In this document: positions 54,081 through 61,656 of the stretch, piece by piece
Layout: the number at the start of each line of letters is the position of its first letter
How positions within the stretch are numbered: the stretch's first letter is position 1
Source: JBJXGV01 sp046160485
Lineage (GTDB): Bacteria; Orphanbacterota; Orphanbacteria; JBJXGV01
DNA length: 64,000 nucleotides
Assembly (NCBI GenBank): GCA_046160485.1
Contig: JBJXGV010000072.1
Coordinates: 1 to 64,000, forward strand
Reading direction: 5' to 3'
Program-made: the position numbers and the translations under genes
Notes under the pieces: model-generated
The model's database searches: none
The model's input: only the letters and a program-made list of their open reading frames with translations
What the model was told of the DNA's origin: nothing

Positions 54081-57000
54081 ATGCGCGACGCGGACCCCAT
54101 CTCGCTCTGGATCGCGCGCGCGTTCCGCGTCGCGGGGATTCTCGCGTTGGCGTTCGCGACCGTCGCGCTGCCCCTGCGCTCCCGGCGCCCGGAGGCGCAG
54201 CCCGCGCAAGGGCGCTCCTGCTACGAGTGCCACGAGGACTCGCGCTCCGATTTCGCGAAGAAGTTCGTTCATCGCCCCGTCGCCGAGGAGAACTGCGAGA
54301 CGTGCCACAAGCGGCACGGATTCACGCAGAAGCTCGTCCTCCAGAAGCCGGTCGAGGAACTCTGCGCGAGTTGCCATGCCGCGGTCGTGCCGGCCGAAGG
54401 AGCGGTGTCCGATCACCTCCACCAAGAGGGCGTGAACTGTTCGTCGTGCCACGACTCGCACGCGTCGGACACGAAGGGAATGCTGATCGACACGCCGGCA
54501 AAGACGTGCGCGACGTGCCACGCGACGATCGGAGAGGCGCTCGCGACCGAGCGCCAGCACGCGCCGTTTGCCGAGGGCAATTGCGCGGCGTGCCACGCGC
54601 CGCACGACGCGCCGAACGCGAATCTACTGATCGCGCCCGAAAAGGAATTGTGCGCCCGCTGCCATGGGATTACGGAGGAGTTGCCGGAACTCCACGTGAG
54701 ACCGGAAGTGGCGGGCGCGTCTTGTTCTTCTTGCCACAATCCTCACGCGACGCCCGCGAGCGACACCGCCGCGCGAATCCACGCGCCGTACGCGGAGGGC
54801 GAGTGCGCCGTCTGCCACAGCGATCTGCCGGCGAATCCGAGCGCGCTCGTCGCGACCGAAGAAACGCTCTGCCTCGAGTGCCACTCGGACGTCGCGGAAG
54901 TGGCCGCCGCGGAGAACAGCCATCCGCCCGCCGCGGAGGGGCAGTGCCTCTTCTGCCATGAGCCGCATCGCTCCGATCGCGCGGGGCTCCTGAAGGGCGA
55001 CGCGGAGGCGGTTTGCATCACGTGCCACTCGGATCTCCGTGATGAAGGCGCGCTCGCGTCGGTCCATCAGCCGTTCCACGACCTCGACTGCATGGCATGC
55101 CACACGCCGCACGGCGGCGGAGAGGCTGGGATGCTCAAGGCGCCCGCGCAGGATCTCTGCCGCACCTGTCACGGCGGGCTCGCGGCGGCGGCGGAGTCGC
55201 TCGCCACGCAGCACCCTCCGGTGACCGAGGATTGCCGTACGTGCCACGAGCCGCACGCCTCCGCGGAGGCGCACCTTCTCACCGAGCCGCAGGCAGATCT
55301 CTGCGGGAGCTGCCACACCGACACCGCGGACGAGCAGAAGAAGGCGCACGCGCATCTTCCGTTCGCAAACGGCGACTGCGGCGCGTGCCACGAGACGCAC
55401 GGCTCGGAGGCGGCGCATCTCTTGAAGCGCGCCGACGACAAGCTCTGCCTGACATGCCATCGCGCGGAGCTGGAAGAGAAACGTCTCGGCGCGCCGCATC
55501 CGCCGTTCGCAGAAGGCGCCTGCGTCGATTGCCACGAGCCGCACGCGAGCGACGAGAACTCTCTGTTGACGGCGAAGCAGAGCGATCTCTGCGCGACATG
55601 CCACGAGCTACCCGAACTCGCGGCCGCGCCTGCGACGCTCCACGCGCCGGTCGCGAGCGGCGACTGCGGCGCGTGCCATTCGCCGCACGCGACCGCGGAG
55701 CCGCAACACCTGCTCACCACCACCGGAGCCGAACTCTGCTTCTCGTGTCACGTCGCGATGAAAGACAGCCTCGCAACGGGCGTGGTGCACGCGCCGGTCA
55801 AGGCCGGCGATTGCGCGACCTGCCACGACGGCCACACCGTGAGCGATGCGAGCGGATCGGTCGTAACGAAGGTATCGTGCGAGTCGTGTCACGCGCTCGA
55901 CACGCCCGAGATTCGCGAGGCGCACAGCGAGTTCCGCGTCGAGGCAGGATCGTGCGGCGGCTGCCACGACCCGCACCGGAGCGCGGAGCCGGGGCTCTTG
56001 CGCGCCGAGCGTCACGAGCCATTCGCGGCCGGCGAGTGCGGCGTCTGCCATGCGCCGCAAGCGCCCGGCGCGCCGATCGAACTCGTCTCGGACGAGGCAG
56101 AGCTCTGCGCGACCTGCCACGGCGAACCGCACGCGGCCGCGCCGCCGAAGGGGCTCCACGCGCCGTACGAGGACGGCGCGTGCAGCGCGTGTCACACGCC
56201 GCACGCCGCGAGCGCGAAGGGTCTTCTCGTCGCGCCGAAGGATCGCCTCTGCGCGAGCTGCCACACCGACCTCGCCGATAGCATCCTCGCGGCGCCGGCG
56301 GCGCTCGTGCATCAGCCGGTCGCCGAGGGCGACTGCGGCGCGTGCCACGGCGATCACGAAGGAACGATGCCCGGACTCCTCAACACGGCCGCGCCGCAGC
56401 TCTGCGCGACATGTCACGCCGACGTCGTCGAGCGCAGCCGCGGGCTGCACGGCCACGAGCCGGCGAAGGATGGGAAGTGCACGACGTGCCACGTGCCGCA
56501 CATCGGCGCCGCCGAGGGGCTGATCGCGAGCGAACCCACCGTGCTCTGCCAATCGTGCCACGACGCGAAGACGCCGGCGTTCCGCGCGAGCCACCGCGGT
56601 TTCGCGGCGGACTCAGCGAACTGCGTTAGCTGCCACGACCCGCACGGCACCGGGAAGCCGAACCTCATGCCGGCGTTCGCGCACGCGCCCTACGAAGAAG
56701 GAACGTGCGAAGCGTGCCACACCGGGACGACGGGGCTCGTGGCCGAGGGCGCAGCGCTCTGCGCGAGCTGCCACACCGAACACGAGACCGACGTTGCGAG
56801 CGCGGTGCCGCACGCAGCGGTGAGCGAAGGACGCGAGTGCCTCAACTGCCACGCGCCGCACGCCGGGCGCACCGAAGCGCTCCTGACGCGATCGACGGTC
56901 GCCGACGGCTGCTTCACATGCCATGCGCGCAACACGTTCGATGGGCCGTCCAAACATCCCGACATCGGATGCGAGACGTGCCACGACCCGCACGGCGCCA

Positions 57001-57257
57001 CGCAGGGCGCGCTCCTCAACGAGAAGGAAGTCGATCTCTGCCTCGGTTGCCACGAGGACGTGCCGAAGACGCACTTCCATCCGTTCGGCGAGCCGATGAC
57101 GGATCCGCGAACCGGCGAAACGCTCAACTGCTCGTCGTGCCACTCGCCGCACTCGAGCCAACACGAACCGCTGCTCACGCACGAGAAGAAGCGCGAGCTG
57201 TGCGTGCAGTGCCACCGCGGCCCGGACCTCGAGGTTCGCGGACGCGGCGGCCGTTAG
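54081..57257 (+). CDS. Giant periplasmic or surface cytochrome with 42 CXXCH motifs
   Basis: 1,058 residues from ATG 54081 (an in-frame ATG at 54060 adds seven residues). Signal peptide or membrane anchor (VAGILALAFATVALPL). I count 42 CXXCH motifs from CYECH to CVQCH, one per about 24 residues, arranged as 21 doublets of about 48 residues: (H)xPxxxGxCxxCHxPHxS...LLxxxxxxLCxxCH, the doubled-CXXCH repeat. There is no other domain. Such proteins fold as heme wires; this one could be well over 20 nm long and span the periplasm or extend outside. Repeats are regular but not identical, so the array is old. It ends the plus-strand operon. Partner choice is inference. Confidence 0.93.
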   Translation: MRDADPISLWIARAFRVAGILALAFATVALPLRSRRPEAQPAQGRSCYECHEDSRSDFAKKFVHRPVAEENCETCHKRHGFTQKLVLQKPVEELCASCHAAVVPAEGAVSDHLHQEGVNCSSCHDSHASDTKGMLIDTPAKTCATCHATIGEALATERQHAPFAEGNCAACHAPHDAPNANLLIAPEKELCARCHGITEELPELHVRPEVAGASCSSCHNPHATPASDTAARIHAPYAEGECAVCHSDLPANPSALVATEETLCLECHSDVAEVAAAENSHPPAAEGQCLFCHEPHRSDRAGLLKGDAEAVCITCHSDLRDEGALASVHQPFHDLDCMACHTPHGGGEAGMLKAPAQDLCRTCHGGLAAAAESLATQHPPVTEDCRTCHEPHASAEAHLLTEPQADLCGSCHTDTADEQKKAHAHLPFANGDCGACHETHGSEAAHLLKRADDKLCLTCHRAELEEKRLGAPHPPFAEGACVDCHEPHASDENSLLTAKQSDLCATCHELPELAAAPATLHAPVASGDCGACHSPHATAEPQHLLTTTGAELCFSCHVAMKDSLATGVVHAPVKAGDCATCHDGHTVSDASGSVVTKVSCESCHALDTPEIREAHSEFRVEAGSCGGCHDPHRSAEPGLLRAERHEPFAAGECGVCHAPQAPGAPIELVSDEAELCATCHGEPHAAAPPKGLHAPYEDGACSACHTPHAASAKGLLVAPKDRLCASCHTDLADSILAAPAALVHQPVAEGDCGACHGDHEGTMPGLLNTAAPQLCATCHADVVERSRGLHGHEPAKDGKCTTCHVPHIGAAEGLIASEPTVLCQSCHDAKTPAFRASHRGFAADSANCVSCHDPHGTGKPNLMPAFAHAPYEEGTCEACHTGTTGLVAEGAALCASCHTEHETDVASAVPHAAVSEGRECLNCHAPHAGRTEALLTRSTVADGCFTCHARNTFDGPSKHPDIGCETCHDPHGATQGALLNEKEVDLCLGCHEDVPKTHFHPFGEPMTDPRTGETLNCSSCHSPHSSQHEPLLTHEKKRELCVQCHRGPDLEVRGRGGR

Positions 57258-57315
57258 CGCAGCAAACGCCGCAGCGCGAGTGGCATTGGCGCCGAACTCT
57301 GGCGGCGATGCGGAT

Positions 57316-57731
57316 CTATCGAGGGAAAAGCGCGAGACCAACCCCGGCGCTGAAGAGCGGATCGGCATCGACTCCACCGAGTCTCCACGCGTAACCGATC
57401 TCCGGGATCATGGCCCAAGCCGAACGAAGTTCTGCTTACCGGAATTCTCGTCGCCGTCGGAATACTCGATGTGGTCGTAGCGCAACTGAAGCTCGGCTTC
57501 GTCGCTCACGCGCGCCCCAATGAGCGCGCCGTACTCGTCGATCTTCGTTCGGACGTCCGTGTCAGGAGCGTCGTCGTCGCGTTCGCTGATCGCCGCGTAG
57601 TAGGGCGTCAGTCGTGCGCTCCCCTTGTCGATGAGCCGGGCCGTTTACACGCCTGCCATCGGCGGGAAGCATCCGCTCAGAGTGAATGCCGCCAAACAGA
57701 GCGCAGACCGCGTCGTGAATACTGAGGCCAT
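57316..57731 (-). pseudogene. Decayed outer-membrane lipoprotein/barrel gene
   Basis: Three pieces of one minus-strand gene in different frames. 57731-57645 is a lipoprotein signal (TRSALCLAAFTLSGCFPPMA) that hits a stop. About 57640-57408 continues in another frame with barrel-like strands (YYAAISERDDDAPDTDVRTK, GARVSDEAELQLRYDHIEYS, GKQNFVRLGP) to a TGA. 57411-57316 continues again (MIPEIGYAWRLGGVDADPLF, SAGVGLALFPR). The hydrophobic and charge patterns only make sense joined, so at least two frameshifts are needed. It may once have been the outer-membrane partner of the minus-strand cytochrome operon, which ends 62 bp upstream. Confidence 0.65.
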
Positions 57732-57792
57732 GCGACTCTTTCTCGGCGCGATTCGCGCGGCGCCCTGCCACGAATACAACCCGTGCGTCGAG

Positions 57793-59082
57793 CTAACCGC
57801 CGAATCCTTTCTTCGCATCGTAGGAGCGACCGTCGTCGTGGCACGCGTCGCAGGCGGCGGGCTTGCCGACGCCAGAGGCATGACAGCTCGCGCAGTCGAT
57901 CTCGCGGTGGATTTCGTCGAGCGTCACGCCGACGATCTTGTGCTCGAACGTCCCCGGTGACCAGCCTTTCGTGTGGCAGCTTTCGCAGCGCGCATCGAGT
58001 TTCGCGGGCGCCTGCCAATCGCCGTGGCATCGATCGCACGAGAGATGCCGATGGTGACGCGCGAGATCCCAACCGACCTCATCGTGACTGAACAGATCCG
58101 TCGAGCCGCGTCCGTGGCAGTGCGCGCAGCCGTCGTCGGGATGGCACGGATCCTCGTCGGGCGAGTGGCAGCGGAAGCACGTCTCGTGCATGTCGATCTC
58201 GCCCGGGTCGCCCATCGGATGCGGGGGCTCTCCTTGCACGTGGCAGCGCGTGCAGCTCTGCTCGCTGTGGCATGCGGCGCAATTCGGCTCGTACTTGGTC
58301 GAGTGAAGCTTGTGGTGGAACGGTACCGAGTCGCCTTCGGCGTAACTCGTCTTGAAGACGATCAGTTCCTCGAGCGAGAGCGGCGCGATGTGGCTGTGCA
58401 CGGCGGCCGCCGTCGCGGTTCCGTGCAGCGCGCCGCCGGCTTTCTTCTCGTGGCACACCTCGCACGACCCGGCATGATCCCATTCTGTGTGGCAGGCCAA
58501 ACACTGCCGGTGGTACGCGCCCTTGAGGCCAGGTTGCGCGATATCCTCGTGAACGACCTCCCTCGCGTGACAACTGCTGCACAACGGATGTTCGCCGCCC
58601 GCGGGAGTGTGGTGGTGGCACGTGGTGCAGTCCCCCGAGAATCGCGTCATCGACGCGTGAGCCTTGTGATCGAAGCGTACCGGGACATAGAGATCTTCGA
58701 GTTCGTCGAGGATCACGACGTCGGGGCCGGAGGCCGCGCCGGGAGCGCGCGCCGGCGGCTTCGACGCCGCATCACGCGGCCGCAGGCATTCGCGCAAGCA
58801 CGGCGCGGAGTGCGTCGGATTCTCGCAGGCGTGGCATGCGCCGCACGACGCGGGCGCCGGAACGTGGGGCGAGCGCTGCGTCTCTCGGGCGACGAGCACC
58901 TCGTCGGGGACGCTCCGCGCGGGCGCGGGGCCAGCCGACGGCGCGCGGGAGGCGGCGATCGCGACGCCCAACACGCCGATGACGAGCGCGCCCCCGATGA
59001 CGGCGCGCCAGACTCCCCGCTCCCGCGCGGAGGCCTCGTGCGCGGCGGCGATCGTCCCGCGTTCATCGCCCTCGGGTGTCAC
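57793..59082 (-). CDS. Membrane-anchored 13-heme cytochrome c
   Basis: 429 residues. The GTG start at 59082 overlaps the stop of the upstream gene (GTGA). Short cytosolic N-terminus, one transmembrane helix (AVIGGALVIGVLGVAIAASR), then a periplasmic domain with 13 CXXCH motifs (CGACH, CTTCH, CSSCH, CLACH, CEVCH, CAACH, CTRCH, CFRCH, CAHCH, CDRCH, CESCH, CASCH, CDACH) and many extra His. A Cys-rich stretch, CHACENPTHSAPCLREC, follows the first motif. It resembles the cytochrome subunits of NrfD-type quinol dehydrogenases (Cbc4, Qrc, Hmc). It would accept electrons from the NrfD module encoded just upstream and pass them to periplasmic cytochromes. Confidence 0.9.
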   Translation of the reverse strand: MTPEGDERGTIAAAHEASARERGVWRAVIGGALVIGVLGVAIAASRAPSAGPAPARSVPDEVLVARETQRSPHVPAPASCGACHACENPTHSAPCLRECLRPRDAASKPPARAPGAASGPDVVILDELEDLYVPVRFDHKAHASMTRFSGDCTTCHHHTPAGGEHPLCSSCHAREVVHEDIAQPGLKGAYHRQCLACHTEWDHAGSCEVCHEKKAGGALHGTATAAAVHSHIAPLSLEELIVFKTSYAEGDSVPFHHKLHSTKYEPNCAACHSEQSCTRCHVQGEPPHPMGDPGEIDMHETCFRCHSPDEDPCHPDDGCAHCHGRGSTDLFSHDEVGWDLARHHRHLSCDRCHGDWQAPAKLDARCESCHTKGWSPGTFEHKIVGVTLDEIHREIDCASCHASGVGKPAACDACHDDGRSYDAKKGFGG

Positions 59083-61226
59083 CGCGCGTGCTCCGATTCC
59101 GCCGCGAGCACCGGGAACGTCGAGACAACCCAGCGATACGCAAGCATGAGCGCCGCGAACAGCCCGACGGTCACGGAGATCTCGCCGACGCTCGGGAAAT
59201 ACGCTTTCGTCGCGTAGACGGGCGTGTAGGCGATCAGGAAGACGTTGAGGCGGTTGAGCACGACGCCCGCGATCACGCAGAGCGCCGCGACGAAGAGCGC
59301 GCGCGGCGAATTGCGGCGGCGCTCCGAGAGGAGGAGCGCGATCGGCACGAGCGCGCCGATCGTGATCTCCGCGATAAACATGAACGCGGGGAGGTCGAAT
59401 GCGAGAAGCGCTCCCGCCGCGCCGCGAATGAGCAGGTCGCCGATCTTGAATGCGAGGTAGATCGCCAGAATCACCGGGAGAATGCGCCCGAGGCGCGAGA
59501 GAACCGGCATCTCCGGCTCGCGGTGGAACGCGCGCGCCGAGAGGAACGATTCGAGGATCACGACCGGATAACCGACGCTGATCGCGGAGAGGAGAAACAG
59601 AAGCGGCAAAATTGGAGTGAACCAGAGAGTGTGCATCTTGGACGGCGCGATCAGCATGAGCGAACCGAGCGACGATTGGTGTAAGCACGAGAGCACGACG
59701 CCCGAAATGATGAGCACACCCATGACGCGGTTCGCGAAGCGGTTCGCGAGCGAGAGCATCGTCTCGGCGGCGCGATCGAGGCGGGCGAAGAGGCCCGGCA
59801 GCCGCACGCGCCCCATCCACCGCTCGGTCACGATCGGCACGAATTCCAAATAGAGAACCGTGAGATAACACATCACGCACATGCCGACCTCGAAGAGCAC
59901 CGAATTACCGGACCACATCGGCGGGAGCATCGGATGCCACACGTTGTAGTACTTGCCCAAGTCGAAGAGAAGACCGAGCACGACGAACGTGTAGCCGAGG
60001 AGCGCGGAGAGGAGCGCGGGCCTCACGATCGCATGGTAACTGCCTCGATGGAAGATGTGCGCGATCGCGGCCGTCGTGAATCCGCCCGCGGCGAGCGCCA
60101 CGCCCGTCGCGACATCGATCGCGATCCAGATCCCCCACGGGTATTGGTCGTCGAGGTTCGTCACCGTCGCGAGGCCGAACACGAGGCGCACCGCCGCGAA
60201 GACCGCGCCGATCGCCGCGAGCGCGAGGAGCGTCAGGCTGCCGCGCGTCCAGAAGGGCGTCGCGACGGGAGCGGCCGCTTCGTGATGCGACTCGCGCGGC
60301 GTTTCGTGCACCGCGCTGCTCGCGTCCGCCGAGCAACTCTCCTCGCGCGGCCGGAAGAGCCACGACGCCGTGCCGAGCACCGTGAAAAGCGCCGCCGGCG
60401 GGAAGAAATTCTTGAAGACGCCGTGCTGAATCGATTCGGTCAGCCGCGGCGGCGCGGCCTCGGGCAGCTTCGGAAGACCGAGATCCTCGAACGGACGGTG
60501 CGACACGTAGAGCCAAGAGGTGCCGCCGACTTCGTGCTCGCCGTAGACGTGGTCGACGTAGCGATCCGGGTGGCGCGCGATCTTCTCGTGCGCGAGCGCG
60601 AGCAGATCGCCCCGCTTTCCGAACGTGAGGCATTGCGGCGGGCAGATCTCGACACACGCCGGCGCCTTCCGTTCGTTCGCGATACGGTCGTAGCACAACG
60701 TGCACTTGCGCACCGTCGGAGCGAACGCGTTCTCGTACTCGTACGCGGGAATCTGAAACGGGCACGCGACCATGCAGTAGCGGCATCCCATGCAGCGCCA
60801 CGCGTTGTAGGTCACCGCGCCGTTCTGCTCTTTCTTGAACGCACTCACGATGCACGCCGACGCGCACGCGGGATCCTGGCAGTGCATGCACTGCGCCTTC
60901 ACCCATGTCGGATTGCCGCCGTCGGCGGGAACCTCGTTGACGACCGTGAATCGATTCGCGTCGGGCCGCCGAGAGATCGCGAAGACCGATTTGTCCTCGA
61001 ACGATTCGAGCGATTGCTGCGGGAGATTATTCGCCGCGTTGCAGGCCCATTCGCACTTGCGGCAGCCGATGCACTGGGAGAGATCGGTGAGGACGCCGTA
61101 CGCGCCGGGATTGACAGCTTCGTGCGGCGTCGAGGCGAACGCGCGCCGCGATATAGAGAGGCCCGTGAGCGCCCCGAGGGCGCCACCCGCAGCGAGGAAG
61201 AACTCACGCCGCCGGATCCCCGGCAT
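59079..61226 (-). CDS. HybA-HybB-type fusion: four-cluster ferredoxin and NrfD-like quinol module
   Basis: 715 residues, CGGAGGT before the ATG. A Tat signal (RRREFFLAAGG) leads a HybA/DmsB-like domain with four [4Fe-4S] cysteine sets (CIGCRKCEWAC, CMHCQDPACASAC, CMGCRYCMVACP, CTLCYDR with CVEICP). After about residue 330 the chain becomes an NrfD/HybB membrane module of about ten helices (DDQYPWGIWIAIDVATGVAL; YNVWHPMLPPMWSGNSVLF). In hydrogenases and sulfate reducers these are separate subunits; here they are one chain. With the coupled 13-heme cytochrome it forms a quinol:cytochrome oxidoreductase, most likely the inner-membrane exit of electrons from the menaquinol pool. No hydrogenase or molybdoenzyme gene is adjacent. 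Confidence 0.93.
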   Translation of the reverse strand: MPGIRRREFFLAAGGALGALTGLSISRRAFASTPHEAVNPGAYGVLTDLSQCIGCRKCEWACNAANNLPQQSLESFEDKSVFAISRRPDANRFTVVNEVPADGGNPTWVKAQCMHCQDPACASACIVSAFKKEQNGAVTYNAWRCMGCRYCMVACPFQIPAYEYENAFAPTVRKCTLCYDRIANERKAPACVEICPPQCLTFGKRGDLLALAHEKIARHPDRYVDHVYGEHEVGGTSWLYVSHRPFEDLGLPKLPEAAPPRLTESIQHGVFKNFFPPAALFTVLGTASWLFRPREESCSADASSAVHETPRESHHEAAAPVATPFWTRGSLTLLALAAIGAVFAAVRLVFGLATVTNLDDQYPWGIWIAIDVATGVALAAGGFTTAAIAHIFHRGSYHAIVRPALLSALLGYTFVVLGLLFDLGKYYNVWHPMLPPMWSGNSVLFEVGMCVMCYLTVLYLEFVPIVTERWMGRVRLPGLFARLDRAAETMLSLANRFANRVMGVLIISGVVLSCLHQSSLGSLMLIAPSKMHTLWFTPILPLLFLLSAISVGYPVVILESFLSARAFHREPEMPVLSRLGRILPVILAIYLAFKIGDLLIRGAAGALLAFDLPAFMFIAEITIGALVPIALLLSERRRNSPRALFVAALCVIAGVVLNRLNVFLIAYTPVYATKAYFPSVGEISVTVGLFAALMLAYRWVVSTFPVLAAESEHAR

Positions 61227-61656
61227 CTCCGCACACCTCCGGGACCGGCATGCGGCAAGAAGCGGACCCGGCGGTCACCCCGCGCGCTCACCGCGAGGCG
61301 CTCGCAGGCCATGGGTTTACCGGGGGCGCGTTCTTGTGACGCCCGTCGAACCGCGCCGTGCGAGCCATTCTGTCCACGCCCCAAAAAGCGGGTTCTGACA
61401 CAGTGTCGCGTTCGGCGCGAGAGCTCCGCGAAGCGCGCGCGCTTCCGGCCGAGACTTGCGCAATCGCCCCATCCGCGAGCGCTTCGTAGCGCCCGCCGCG
61501 CCTACCCCCTCCCGCAGGTCCGCGCAAAATTCCGCATCTAATCTCCGCGCCCAAAACGGCCGATACACAGGCTGAATACACTCCCGCGGATCCACGGCCG
61601 TCCTCCCCGCACGACGTGCCGCAGGCCAGTTGTGCATGACGAAGGAGGACTCTCCC
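61227..61656 (+). other. 430-bp intergenic region between the quinol module and the protease
   Basis: It separates two divergent genes and must hold both promoters, but no convincing -35/-10 pair was found on either strand. At 61393-61411 lies TTCTGACACAGTGTCGCGT, whose centre GACAC-A-GTGTC is a perfect inverted repeat; its two halves recur around the promoter at 26003-26060. No coding frame here looks real. Confidence 0.5.

Noticed and set aside
55097..56281. Alternative frame inside the 42-heme cytochrome gene
   Set aside because: It is the frame-shifted image of the CXXCH repeats and has no motif of its own.
54081..57257. Possible CRISPR-like or tandem DNA repeat array
   Set aside because: The periodicity comes from repeated CXXCH codons in one open frame, and the DNA units differ from each other.
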